Assembly: GCA_012295275.1 (NCBI GenBank)
Contig: CM022667.1
Coordinates: 6,669,832 to 6,733,831 of the forward strand
DNA: 64,000 nucleotides
Reading direction: 5' to 3'
From: Chrysomallon squamiferum
Lineage: Eukaryota; Mollusca; Gastropoda; Neomphalida; Peltospiridae
The position numbers and the translations under genes were made by a program. Within the stretch, counting starts at the first letter, position 1. Every line of letters begins with the position of its first letter. This document shows, piece after piece, positions 39,437 to 63,700 of this stretch. The notes under the pieces are model-generated. The model saw nothing but the letters and a program-made list of their open reading frames with translations. It was not told the origin of the DNA and did not search any database.

Positions 39437-39573
39437 ATGGGTTCTAACCATTCCCGCCGGAGGAGAATGTCTAACACTGAAAACCACGAAGAAAACAACT
39501 TGAGTAACCATGACGATGGAGACCAAGATCTGCCTTCAATCCTAGCTTACCTCATTAGAAGGTGAGAGTTAAA

Positions 39574-39609
<36 letters not shown>

Positions 39610-39610
39610 G

Positions 39611-39684
<74 letters not shown>

Positions 39685-39708
39685 CCTTACTTACTTACTT
39701 ACTTAGTT

Positions 39709-39744
<36 letters not shown>

Positions 39745-39748
39745 GTTC

Positions 39749-39796
<48 letters not shown>

Positions 39797-39949
39797 TTTA
39801 GAGAAGAATTATATAAATTATTATCAAGATCAAGTTACTATTTTTGTTGTAATACAAATTATATCATCATCATTACTGGCACTGGAAGATGATATAAATT
39901 ATTATCAAGATCAAGTTATTGTAATAAAATTATATAATAATAATAATAG

Positions 39950-39980
<31 letters not shown>

Positions 39981-42310
39981 GAATAATAATAATAATAATG
40001 AAAAAATCTAGTCCAGTTTTTGGACATTGAGGATTGATCCAGCCATCCTTCATGTCACAAAATTTATTTTAAAATTATAGCTTTATGTTGAAATTATTTA
40101 TTTTTTTTTTATTTTTTTTTTATTTTATTATAACTCTAGATAATCATACATTTTATTTTATTTTATTTTATTTTATTTTATTTTATTTTATTTTTTTTTT
40201 TTATTTAATTAAATTTATTTTTTAAATTTATTTTTTTCGTATTTATATTTTATTTTTGTTTTTTAATTTTTTTTTTTTTATTTTTTTTTTTTTTTTGTAT
40301 TTTAAAATATTAAATTTGTTGTTGTCTGAAAGTGGACAGATTCGAATATTTTCATCTGATGATCCACCTGATGATGATGATTCTTCTGACACAGAATTCT
40401 GTGGCCCATCAAGACCCCCCCTAGGTATGTATCCACATCACTGTACTTTGTACTCTACATTACAAGACAGGTAATGATAACATTGTCTTGAAAGGAAATA
40501 GCATCCATTAACCACAGACTTGTATATAAGTGTCATACTTTATTATCAGAAAACATTAGTTTACTAAAATCAAATAAAAACTGTTTAGAAAAATGAAGTA
40601 AGAATTAAAGTTATTAGTTACAACCACATCATATACACTTTAGTGATTATTCTTTTTGTTGTATTTTTCTCTTTCAGTTGATCCAAATCCAGATACAAGT
40701 AATATAAATGTAAGTTAAAAACAGATTATGTCAAAAATTATATATTATATCTATTTGCAAACACATGAGAAAATAATTTTGCTATCATATGATGGAATGT
40801 TTGTTGTTTTGATTTTGTTTATGATGAATAACATTTATACTGTTCTTAGTTATTTTAGATACACTTTTTTCACTTAGTAATCTATCATCGTAACATGATG
40901 AAAAATATCAAAATATATATTAATTTATTTAAATGAAATAGATGATTAGAAATCAAAAACCAGAATGTAGTATGACAGGTGGAAATATTATCGTCAGTGA
41001 CACAAATCTGAAGTTAAAATGTGAACAAATGTTTAAAAATTTTAAATATTTTTTTTTTTTTTTTTTTTTTCAAAGGTGAATGATATCAGCCAGTTAGTCA
41101 TGATCCAATCAGGAAGAAGTTCAACAAGTTCACAGAAAAACATTCCCACAATTCCACATCTCATCAACAAGGTAAACATTATGGAATGTTTGATGATTTT
41201 ATTATATTCATGAAAATTATAAAATTCCCTAGAGAATAATATTTATTTTTGAATAATGAATAAAAATTAATGTGTATAATGTTTTGTTGAATGTGTTTTT
41301 GAATACTGAATAAAAATTAATGTGTATAATGTGTTGAATGTGTTTTTGAATACTGAATAAAAATGAGTTTATAACTGTTGTGTTGAATGTGTTTTTGAAT
41401 ACTGAATAAAAATGAGTTTATAACTGTTGTGTTGAATGTGTTTTTGAATACTGAATAAAAATGAGTTTATAACTGTTGTGTTGAATGTGTTTTTAAATAC
41501 TGAATAAAAATGAGTTTATAACTGTTGTGTTGAATGTGTTTTTGAATACTGAATAAAAATGAGTTTATAACTGTTGTGTTGAATGTGTTTTTGAATACTG
41601 AATAAAAATGAGTTTATAACTGTTGTGTTGAATGTGTTTTTGAATACTGAATAAAAATGAGTTTATAACTGTTGTGTTGAATGTGTTTTTGAATACTGAA
41701 TAAAAATGAGTTTATAACTGTTGAGTGTGTTTTTCAATGTTCACAGCGAGAGATTGGGTTTAACAAACAGCAGCACTTCACACATGGAGACAGGTGTCGG
41801 ATCAGCTCAAAGTGAGACTTTTCTTTTCATTACTTTATCTTTTTATATTTTAGTCTTATTAATTATTGATTCATTTTGTTGTTTCTGTTTTGTTATTATT
41901 ACTACTACTACTATCTTTATTTATGTTTTGGTTTTCTTGTTGTTTTAGACTTGTTCAGGTCTTTTAACTTTTTTTTTTTTTTTTTTTTTTTGGACATGAG
42001 CAAACTGTTTGTTTCTGTTTTTACTTGAATCTAGTGAAAGGTTGTTACAGATAAAAAGTAAATAAACAAGTATATTTTTTTGTTTCTTTATTTATTTATT
42101 TAAAAAAAAAAAGTATTATTATTAATTATTTTTAATATTATGATTATTAATTTTTTTATATATATATTTTTAAATTTTTTTTCAGGTTTTTGCCAAACAG
42201 GATGACTAAAGTGGCTTCCTATCATCAAAAAGCTTTTTGTGGAACTTACTCCTTGCAGGGTGACATTTTCTTAACTGCTTCACAAGGTAACTAAACGCTT
42301 CTAGTTATTT

Positions 42311-42368
<58 letters not shown>

Positions 42369-42639
42369 TAAAAAAAGAGAAAAAAAAGAAAGGCCAATAT
42401 TTAATTTAAAAATATTTGAATCATATATTATATTGCTGTTATTATTACTAAAACTGTTGTTAGTTTTGTAATTTATTGTTACCATAGATCAGTATATCAG
42501 AATATACGACACAACTAATGAGCAGTTTCGACTCTTCAAGGCAATACGAGCCAGGGATGTAGGCTGGAGTGTGCTAGACACAGCATTCAGGTCAGTCTGT
42601 CTGTACATCCATGTGTCTGTCTGTCTTTTAAAATGAATA

Positions 42640-42672
<33 letters not shown>

Positions 42673-42970
42673 AAGCTTATAATCACTACAAACAAATGCC
42701 AGTAGAAGCAAACAAAGATTTATTTAATAATTGAAGTCTGTATTCAACCATATTTTTGCCAGTTTGTTAAACAGTTAGTTATTGAGTTATTTGTTTCCTA
42801 TATGCCTTGGTATTTATTTATTTGTTTATTTGTTTGTTTATTTATTTATTTATTTAAATTTTATTTATTTATTTATTTATTTATTTTTCAGTCCTGATGG
42901 CAACTTTTTGATTTACTCCAGCTGGTCAGACAGTAGTAAGCGTTAAGTAGAGAATCTGTCTGTCTGTCTG

Positions 42971-43020
<50 letters not shown>

Positions 43021-43026
43021 TGTGTC

Positions 43027-43057
<31 letters not shown>

Positions 43058-46000
43058 TTTGTTATCATCAAATATTAGCTTTATATTTATTTTCTGTTTC
43101 TTATTATTATATCTAGTTTTCATAATTTAAACACATTAAGATAAAACTTCTTGGGAAAATGTAGTATTTTTAATCGTTTCATCTATGTGTTCTAGTACAC
43201 GAATGTTATATTTACTTATTTACTTATTTACTTATTTATTTCAGCATGTAAAAAAATGTTACATCCTATGTTTATTTTTTTAAGTGTTACAGAACATGAA
43301 AAGGGGTATTTAACGTGTATTTCAGTTCACCTGTGTAACATCTACGGAGAACAGGACATACACGAAGCTCTGCATCTTGTTCCAGGAGAACACAGCTTCT
43401 GTATCTTTTCTCTCATGTTCTCTTCCGACAACCGCGAAATCATTGGAGGGTGAATCTCTTTCTTCTGTCGCCTCTGTCTAAACCATTTCAATTTCCTTTT
43501 TGTCGCTAGATACTAGTATACCAGACTACTTTGTCTGAGAAACATACACGTTTATTTTATCTAGAGTTTACTGTGTAAATTTATACTTATAAGTGACTGT
43601 GTGTGATTGATTGCCAGTGTATGTATTGATTGTTTTATTTTCTGTGTGTCTACGTATGTGTGTGTTTATTTAAGGGTATGTATGTCTGTGTTTGTTTCTA
43701 TGAAATTTAATTTTATTCTCTTACATAGTCATATATATCTATGGTATAGATAATAGTGTGTTTTTCAGTGATGTATGTAATAAATGAGTAAAGTGTTTAT
43801 GTTTTTCAGTGATGTATGTAATAAGTAAAGTGTTTGTGTTTTTCAGTGATGTATGTAATAAATAAGTAAAGTGTTTGTGTTTTTCAGTGATGTATGTAAT
43901 AAATAATGTGTAAAAATGAGTAAAGTTTTTGTTTTTTCAGTGATGTATGTAATAAAAATATGTAATATGTAATAAGTAAAGTGTTTGTGTTTTTCAGTGA
44001 TGTATGTAATAAATAAGTAAAGTGTTTGTGTTTTTCAGTGATGTATGTAATAAATAAGTAAAGTGTTTGTGTTTTTCAGTGATGTATGTAATAAATAAGT
44101 AAAGTGTTTGTGTTTTTCAGAGCCAATGAACGCTACGTCTCTATTTGTTTTTTTTCAGAGAGATGTAATGAAATAAATAAGAACACTGAGGGTATTTTTT
44201 ATTTACCTCCTAGTTTACCTAGCATCTCACTTTATTCTTTTATTGAATGTTTACTAACTCATTCAGCTGTCTAAAATTCAGTGACTTTTGTCCCAGACAC
44301 TCATTATAGCTTACCTTGTATCTCACTTTGTTATTTGTTTTTATTTTAATTATTAAAAAGAACAAAGTAAAATAACCCCAAAGCATATTCATTTTAACCA
44401 CTTACCAAAATTCCTGACTTTTGTCACAAACATTTCATTGTTTTATATTTGTCCAGTTACCCGATACAACTAGTTTGTTGTAATGTACCATGTTTATTTA
44501 CATGATTATTGATACTGTACTGAGTGTATGATACAATGACTGTATTCTGTTTATTTATTTTAAACACGTTAGTTACTACAGTGATGATGTGTGTTGGTAT
44601 AATGTATTTGTTTTAAACATGTTAGTGACTACAGTGATGATGTGTGTTGGTATAATGTATTTGTTTTAAACATGTTAGTGACTACAGTGATGATGTGTGT
44701 TGGTATAATGTATTTGTTTTAAACATGTTAGTGACTACAGTGATGATGTGTGCTGGTATAAAGTATTTAAGCTTGATGTGTGTGATTTATTGTATTATAA
44801 AACTGTTGTAGATTGAGTGTCACGACGATGATGTCAATGCGGTGTCATTTGCTGACGACAGTTCACAGATTCTCTTTAGTGGAGGAGATGATGGTCTTGT
44901 TAAGGTGAACAAACATCTGTCTGTCTTTCTGACTGTCTATCTGTCGGTCTGTCATTATTAAATTGCATATTCTCTTGAGGTTCTGTGTACATATTACTTT
45001 AACAAACTTTTCTACTATTTTCTGTCTCTTTATCCATTTCTCTTTTTCGTTCTGTTGTTCTACCTCTGTTTCTTTCTTACCACTTTCTCTTTCTCCCTCT
45101 CTCTGTTTCTGTTTTTTTTCTTCAGTAAATTAAACCAAGTCTACACACACACATACACTTACAACAAAGAAAAACACAAGAAGTATCATTAAGTTCTTAA
45201 ACTGACTGTAAAATGAAGTGGAAAAAAATCAAAGTATAATCAGATATTTTTAAATTTTCAGGTTTGGGATCGAAGGACTCTGCAGGAGTCGAACCCAGTA
45301 CCTGTAGGTGTGATGGCAGGTCACCATGATGGTGTCACCTTCATAGACTCCAAGGTGTTAATTCTCCCTTCTTTTCTCATTCCACTGCAAGACAGATATA
45401 TATATATGTATTTGTATAGCAGAAAGAATAATCACCACAGTCCTAGACAAATATTCTCACTTGTAAAAAATATATCTTGAAAAGAAACAAGATGATTTTT
45501 TTTCAGTATCTGTGTCTCTATTACTACTAACTCTATGAACTTGTCAGTAGGAATAGAAGTGAACTTTAAGTGCAAAAAAATACATTTCTGCATACCCAAA
45601 TCTTCATAACAAATAGTTTTATTATTTTATCATTTTAGAAAGAAATGTTTTTACATAACATGTATATAATTATGTTACTGCTTATATGGACTATTATGAC
45701 TATTATTATTATTATTATTTTCTCTTTTTGTTTGTTTGTTACCTCTGTCTTTGAAGTTTGTTAGTATTTTTACTAATTTTTATTTTTTGTTGTTATTATT
45801 ATTACCTCAATCTTTTATTACTTTTATCTTTCAAGATTGTTAGTTTTTTATCTATTATTTATTTCTGACTCTCTCCAGTGTCAGTGTTTGTCATGTTGTG
45901 TTTTCTGATTCTCTCCGGTGTCAGTGTTTGTCATGTTGTGTTTTCTGATTCTCTCCGGTGTCAGTGTTTGTCATGTTGTGTTTTCTGATTCTCTCCGGTG

Positions 46001-48423
46001 TCAGTGTTTGTCATGTTGTGTTTTCTGACTCTCTCCGGTGTCAGTGTTTGTCATGTTGTGTTTTCTGACTCTCTCCAGTGTCAGTATTTGTCATGTTGTG
46101 TTTTACAGAGGGATGCCAGGTATTTGGTGTCCAACTCGAAGGATCAAACTATCAAGTTGTGGGATGTGCGAACTTTCTCATCTAAAGATGCAATTGAGGT
46201 AAGCATATCTGTCTGTGTTACCTGTTACATATATTACCTGTGTAACATGTTCCATATATTACCTGTGCAACCTGTGTGAAGAGGTTTAAAAACTGAAATA
46301 ATAATTCACAACAATGTATTTGAGTGTCGCAAGTTGATCATGCTTGTATTTCACATACTAGCTGCTTTCTCTAAGAATGTCTACAGCATGATTGTATCTA
46401 CTTTGAGTCATTGAGTATTGCTCAGTATTCACTAAAGAGTTTGTAGTCTACAGTTAATATAAATTAAAACTGAACAACCATTTTCTTTTTTTTTTTTTTT
46501 TTTTTTTTTTTTCAGGCAACCAAAAAAGCCGTGTCCAATCAGAGATGGGATTACAGATGGCAACAGGTTCCTAAGAAAAGCAAGTTACACTTAATAGTGA
46601 TAATAATAATAACAGCAACAGTAATAACCATAACATAATATATATTATATATATAATAAAAATAATAAAAAGATAATAGTAGTAGTAATAATAATAATAT
46701 ATTATGATGATTATGATGATAGATGTGCTTAAACACTGGCACAACAAGAGCAAGTGAAAAATTATAAATATTTTTTTCAAAATTCTCTTGTAAACAAAAA
46801 TATGTTTATTTTTCACTAAAACAAACTAGAAATAGAAAAGAAAAGAGAAAATGAAATAAGTGAAAAAGTAAATGAACAAAATAAACGAGACTTGCATGTT
46901 GCAGTGACAAAAAGATCGAAGATGTCAGGTGACACCTCTGTAATGACATACAAAGGTCACTGTGTCCTGCACACATTGGTCAGATGTCGATTCTCCCCCC
47001 ACTTCACCACTGGTCAGAGATACATCTACAGTGGCTGTGCCACAGGCAGCGTTGTCAGTACGTCTGTCCATACGTCTAATATGTTTATTATCTGTCTTCT
47101 CCCAGTCTCATACTTTTATGTTTAATATCATCTTTATCAAAATAATGTCCACTTCTTTGTCTCTCCATCTCCCTGTCTATTTCTGTCAGTTAATTTTTGT
47201 GTTTATCTATCAATCCTTCTTTCTATCTATTTATTATCTTTCTCTCTATTAATTTATTTATATATGTTTGTTTATCCATTTACTTATCTATTTATGTTTG
47301 ATAATTTGTTTATTGATTGATTTATTTACTTATTTATTTATTAATGTATTTACTTATTTATTTTCTTACTTACTTACCGTTTATACTTGTGTATAAGTCG
47401 AATTTTTGGGAGACTATATTATGGTAATATTTTGGGGGTCGACTTATACATAGGTAATGCTTTTGTAGCTGTTGCTGAAGAGTCGCCATTTTGACTATTT
47501 TTTGCTACAGGATGCATCTAAAATAATCGCGGTCTTTCAGCTTTTCAAAAATATAATTTTATCTTATAAAAAATTTGGAAAAATAAAAAATAACAAAACC
47601 AAATATGAATGTAAAACATGATATTCTTCCGTTTAATGACATAAAAATACATTTTAAAGTGAGAAAACCATCAGTACGGCATTATGCCTTACGGCGTCTT
47701 GCAATGATTTAGGCTATAGCTCGTGTAATACATGCATTTACGTTATTATGGTATGTTCGTGCAAGTTATGTTACAGTAGGCGTACAATGTAGGCCTTCAT
47801 GGCACTGTCGCACTAGTCTAAAAATAGTGACGGTGCCTGGAATCTACAGTCAACTTATACACAAGTAATACCTAAAATGACGCAATTTTTGGTCTTAAAA
47901 TACACATCGGCTTATACATAAGGTCGCCTTGTACACAAGTATATATGGTATCTGTTTGTTTATTTATTGGTTGGTTTAGTTGTTTGTTTATTTATTTATT
48001 TATTTACTTACTTATTTGTTTGTTTGTGTGTGTGTTCAGTTTATGACCTGCTCACTGGTCAGGTGGTGAAGAAACTGGATGGACACAAGGCGTGTGTGAG
48101 AGACATCTCCTGGCACCCATTTGACAACATCCTGCTGAGCACCTCTGTGAGTACTCACCGTGTGTGCGTGTGACTAATATCTGTAGTTAATACATATATT
48201 TCATTCTAGTGGGATGGCAGTACAGTTGTGTGTGTGTGTGTGTTACTAATATATATATATATATTTTAACATCTATATTTAATTCTAGTGGGATGGCAGT
48301 ATTGGTAAGTGGGACTATGTGGAACAACAGAGAGGTGAGAAGGTTGATTCATGTCATGATTGTCACGAAGTCAGAAAACGACCTCGGCGTAAACTACGAA
48401 GTCATCATGTCTTGTTTGACTAA
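39437..48423 (+). CDS. DCAF11: DCAF11 (WDR23), CUL4-DDB1 E3 ligase substrate receptor
   Basis: Exons: 39437-39561, 40333-40424, 40678-40709, 41076-41171, 41747-41811, 42186-42286, 42488-42590, 42892-42935, 43326-43449, about 44121-44147 (uncertain), 44812-44904, 45262-45354, 46109-46198, 46516-46579, 46905-47057, 48040-48146 and 48289-48423. Start MGSNHSRRRR resembles the human start MGS. WD-repeat signatures: KAIRARDVGWSVLDTAF, LIYSSWSDSIHLCNIYGEQD, DDDVNAVSFADDSSQILFSG, YLVSNSKDQTIKLWDVRTFS, YRWQQVPKK, CVRDISWHPF. WDR23 is the substrate receptor that directs CUL4-DDB1 to NRF2-type factors. I chose 39437 over the in-frame ATG at 39467 because of the MGS match. Exon 10 (GANERYVSI) is embedded in a satellite and its junction to exon 11 does not keep frame. 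Exon 14 needs a GC donor. Confidence 0.93.
39574..39800. repeat. (TTAC)n microsatellite at the start of DCAF11 intron 1
   Basis: About 225 bp of TTAC tetranucleotide with a few substitutions, starting 12 bp after the donor. Confidence 0.95.
39801..40332 (+). other. Rest of DCAF11 intron 1
   Basis: A roughly 60-bp duplicated segment (TTATCAAGATCAAGTTA twice, 39820-39930), (AAT)n at 39940-40000, and T-rich TTTTA repeats at 40150-40300. Confidence 0.75.
41265..41746 (+). repeat. 50-bp minisatellite ending in the acceptor of DCAF11 exon 5
   Basis: About nine copies of GTGTTTTTGAATACTGAATA followed by AAAATGAGTTTATAACTGTT. The last unit drifts to GTGTTTTTCAATGTTCACAG, the functional acceptor at 41746. 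Confidence 0.88.
42313..42366. repeat. (TA)n microsatellite
   Basis: About 50 bp of TA in DCAF11 intron 6. A shorter one lies at 42636-42658. Confidence 0.95.
42970..43058. repeat. (TG)n microsatellite in DCAF11 intron 8
   Basis: Two TG runs, with CTGT repeats before them. A minor TTAC/TTAT run precedes the exon 9 region. Confidence 0.95.
43755..44185 (+). repeat. Minisatellite carrying eight copies of the acceptor of DCAF11 exon 10
   Basis: Units of about 40 bp: GTGTTTTTCAGTGATGTATG then TAATAAATAAGTAAA. Eight complete CAG copies precede the acceptor at 44119-44120. A degenerate copy (TTTTTTCAGAGAGATGTAAT) follows the 27-nt coding piece, so the exon lies inside the array. Confidence 0.9.
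44186..44811 (+). repeat. DCAF11 intron 10, with a 53-bp tandem repeat
   Basis: Four copies of a unit made of GTATTTGTTTTAAACATGTT and AGTGACTACAGTGATGATGT lie at about 44560-44765. The rest is AT-rich. I searched it for the missing coding piece between exons 10 and 11 and found none. Confidence 0.75.
45862..46108 (+). repeat. About 40-bp minisatellite ending in the acceptor of DCAF11 exon 13
   Basis: About five copies of CTCTCCGGTGTCAGTGTTTG followed by TCATGTTGTGTTTTCTGA. In the last copy TTTTCTGA is replaced by TTTTACAG, which is the acceptor. Confidence 0.88.
46199..46515 (+). other. DCAF11 intron 13
   Basis: A short TTACCTGTGTAACATGTTCC-like duplication adjoins the donor (46215-46275). 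The rest is unique and ends in a 23-bp poly-T tract before the acceptor. Confidence 0.6.
47375..47950. mobile_element. MITE-like DNA transposon, about 575 bp
   Basis: The left end reads TACCGTTTATACTTGTGTAT and the right end, read inward on the other strand, TACCATATATACTTGTGTAC. Both continue AAGTCGA/AAGGCGA. Each is bounded by TA, as expected for Tc1/mariner/pogo-type insertion. Internal subterminal motifs (CGACTTATACATA, CAACTTATACACAAGTAA) repeat the end sequence. No transposase frame is present. It sits in DCAF11 intron 15. Confidence 0.7.
48201..48302 (+). repeat. Duplicated acceptor of the last DCAF11 exon
   Basis: ATTCTAG/TGGGATGGCAGTA occurs with AG at about 48208 and again at 48288. 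Only the second continues into the conserved WDGSIGKWDYV frame. A TG/TA microsatellite separates them. Confidence 0.85.
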
Positions 48424-50088
48424 CATTGTAACAACCAGGCAGTACTTACCACTCACTTTGTCTATTATATGCAAACATAACAAAAATATTGAACTATGTT
48501 AATCTGCATCAGCACTGATGTCTGATGTTTTTACAACATGGACTGTGATGATGTTGTAACAGTGAACAGTGATGATGGTATTTTTACAACATGAATGGTG
48601 ACGTTGTTGTAACCATGTGGATTATGGTGGTGATGTTCTTACAAAACATGGACATTGATGTTGTTATAATGATGATGATGATGCTGATGCTGTTGTTGTT
48701 GTTGTTGTTGTTGTATAGATTTTTTTTAAAAGAATTGTGTATAATGCTTTGTGCTCGACAAGTTGAGAATTACTGTCAATTTGTGATTTAATGAAAATAT
48801 ACAAAATAAAACAACCTTCAAACATACATAAATTTACCAAAATACAACAAATACATACTCTAATATGAATGTGTCATGTATTAATGGTGTACATGTGTAC
48901 ACACACAAATACATACACTAACATGAATGTGTGTATGTATATAATAACATCTTGTAAGTAAACTATACTTATGTATATTCTTTTTGCCTGTAATTAGATT
49001 TAAAATTAAAAAAATAATTATATATTAAACCTGTGTATGGATGAGTTTCTCTCTGTGAGTGGGTGTGTACACGTACGCACACACACTCTGACATGTACAT
49101 ACATACTTATAATTTTGTGTGTGCATACGATCACATTTTGTTTCTGTACAAAGGTGATTCTAAGAGAGATTATGTATTGTTTTATTTAGTTGCACTAATC
49201 TGAAAACAAAATGTAGTGGTATTGTTTTTATTTAAAGGCTTTTGTTTTGGGGTTATTCACTGTACATAAGATGTAAAATAATTACTTTATAATTTAGTAA
49301 CTGCCTCTGAAAAAAGAAAATAAACAAATAAATGAAAATGTTAAACTTTTAAAACAAGGATATAAAGATTCATTAATACAAAAATATATATTTTGTATGG
49401 ACATGGTTTTTGTTTGATATTAAATTGAAACTATAATACATTGGTATCTTGTTTTTACATAAACTTTGAAAGTGTACACTGTATGCAGCCATTAACTGTT
49501 GTTTCTCCTAATTACAATCCAAAAAGAAAAACACAAAAACTAAGAATAATAAATAAAACTTGATGAGACTAACAGGGTATATTAATTAAAATGTAAACAG
49601 GACAAACTTGTTTTAATTTATTTTTTTAATATTATTTTAGTCCACTAAACATTCATTTTAAATTGCTCCCATTTTGTGCTGAAATAAACTGCATTGGAAT
49701 TTTATTATCATTATTGTTATTATTATTGCTTCTTATGATGAACACAGTTTATCTGGAACAGAGCAACTAAAATTTGCCTCCAAGATTCATCAGTATTTGA
49801 AAAATCACGCACTTGATGCCAGAATCTAGTGTTTTTGTAGTAGTAGTGGTAATAGTATTTAAAATTATAGTACCAGTCACTTTTAGCATTAATTGTAATA
49901 ATAGGGTTTTAATAGTAATAGTAATACTAATATTAGCAGTAAAAGCAGCAATAACAGTTGCAGTAGTGGTGGTGGTAGTAGTGGTAGATGTAAAAGTGTC
50001 ACAGCTATGGTAATCGTTGTAGATGCTGATTTGTGCTTAATTATAGAGATTTCTCTTTAGCCTAACGAGGGCTAATTAAATAGTAGAC
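48424..50088. other. Intergenic region after DCAF11
   Basis: Repeated ATGATGTTGTAACAGTGAAC-like pieces at 48540-48700, a short GTT run, and AT-rich DNA. No gene recognised. GTA/GTG trinucleotides occur at 49838-49990. Confidence 0.65.
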
Positions 50089-50222
50089 AGGGGGGAGAAT
50101 GTTGTATGGATTAAGACGAGGACAACATCGTGTCTGAAGTAGTGCAGACCAAGCAGGAGACATCAGTGCTGTCGTTGACTGAGTTCATTCTTGTAGTGAA
50201 TAAACTTTGAATTTTGTTAGCA
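50089..50222 (+). mobile_element. Possible 3' LTR remnant with polypurine tract
   Basis: CAGGGGGGAGAA (50088-50099) looks like a retroelement polypurine tract. It is followed at once by TGTTGTATGG and a block ending TTTTGTTAGCA (50222), giving a TG...CA unit of 123 bp with GAATAAACTTT inside. No second copy or internal coding region was found in the window. Confidence 0.4.
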
Positions 50223-50584
50223 CCTGATATTTACTTACCTGTCAAATGTTAGATAAATAAAAGTATTGGCACACACACACACATGCACACAGATACACAA
50301 GCATGCATGCACCTGTTTATTTTAACACACTATAAATACAGCATTTATTAGTTTACTCGTGCACAAAAACGTAAACTTATAAAACGTGATAATGTATACA
50401 AATTATTCTGTATTAAAAGTATATACTTATTTATCACAAACCAAAACACCCCATTACTCACACTTCTGTAGAGGTATTAAATAAACAATAACAATAACAA
50501 TAACAACAATAATAATAAAGTAAAAACGAAACTGGTCTGTAAAAAACATTGTATTCAGGTGGAGTAAATCATGAAGCATTTAGT

Positions 50585-56994
<6,410 letters not shown>

Positions 56995-57615
56995 GGCGGA
57001 CTCTTCTACAACACGTGTCCTCTGCCCTGCGAGATAAGCGCTTTGTGTAGGCGTGTAGCTTCACAGAAAGTTTTGTAAAAGAAGGCCAAAAAAGAAAGAT
57101 AATTTTGAAAACAGAAACAAAAGTATGATGTATGTGTGTGTGTGAAAAATAAAGCAAAGAAAATAAAGTAAAAATTTTAAGTAAAAATAAAGCAATAGAA
57201 AGAAAGATAAAACAAAATTAAGATGAAAAAAAAAGAAAGGAAAGAAATGAAAGATGGAAAACAAAATTATATTTTTTTATTTTATTTCAGATGGTTCCCT
57301 AAGATAAGGAATAAAATAAAGAAAACAGAAATGATTTTTATTAATTGCCTTCACCTAATAACTCACACACGCACATACACTCATATATGGAGTTCCCAGA
57401 TGGCCGACAAAATATTGGTAAAAAAAAATAAAACAAAAGGTGATTTGATTTAATTTTGAACTGGAAATAAAACAAAAGTCATGGTATCTATCTTATCTGT
57501 TGGTAGATACGAGGTGTCACGTGACTTCACTTTGACTATGACACATTTACTACAGAGCGCTGACTTCACTTTGACTATGACACATTTACTACAGAGCGCT
57601 GACTTCACTTTGACT
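56995..57615. promoter_or_regulatory. Intergenic region of the divergent ShKT/VWC gene pair
   Basis: About 620 bp between opposite start codons, AT-rich, ending with the 39-bp repeat that duplicates the plus gene's start. Likely holds both promoters. Confidence 0.5.

Positions 57616-57634
<19 letters not shown>
57519..57634 (+). repeat. 39-bp repeat that triplicates a start codon and signal-peptide start
   Basis: Three copies of ACTTCACTTTGACTATGACA followed by CATTTACTACAG. Copies one and two continue AGCGCTG; the third continues into the hydrophobic core. The unit is 13 codons, so all three ATGs (57538, 57577, 57616) share one frame, together with an earlier ATG at 57481. Confidence 0.9.
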
Positions 57635-63106
<5,472 letters not shown>

Positions 63107-63125
<19 letters not shown>

Positions 63126-63700
63126 GTAAGTGATTATTGCAGGTGTAGATCAAGGTAGGTGATTATTGCAGGTGTAGATCAAGGTAAGTGATTATTGCAG
63201 GTGTAGATCAAAGTAAGTGATTATTGCAGGTGTAGATCAAAGTAAGTGATTATTGCAGGTGTAGATCAAAGTTAGTGATTATTGCAGGTGTAGATCAAAG
63301 TAAGTGATTATTGCAGGTGTAGATCAAGGTAAGTGATTATTGCAGGTGTAGATCAAGGTAGGTGATTATTGCAGGTGTAGATCAAGGTAAGTGATTATTG
63401 CAGGTGTAGATCAAAGTAAGTGATTATTGCAGGTGTAGATCAAGGTGATTATTGCAGGTGTCGATCAAAGTAAGTGATTATTGCAGGTGTAGATCAAAGT
63501 AAGTGATTATTGCAGGTGTAGATCAAAGTAAGTGATTATTGCAGGTGTAGATCAAGGTAAGTGATTATTGCAGGTGTAGATCAAGGTGATTATTGCAGGT
63601 GTCGATCAAAGTAAGTGATTATTACAGGTGTAGATCAAGGTAAGTGATGATTACAGGTGTAGATCAAGGTAAGTGATGATTACAGGTGTAACTCAAAGTA
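63107..63700 (+). repeat. 29-bp minisatellite with about 19 copies of exon end plus donor
   Basis: Exon 63011-63125 ends AGGTGTAGATCAAG/GTAAGTG. The array repeats TTGCAG/GTGTAGATCAAG/GTAAGTGATTA, so each copy is a 12-nt exon piece flanked by a usable acceptor-like and donor sequence. Variants lack or alter the donor (AAAGTAAG, AAGGTAGG). Confidence 0.95.
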
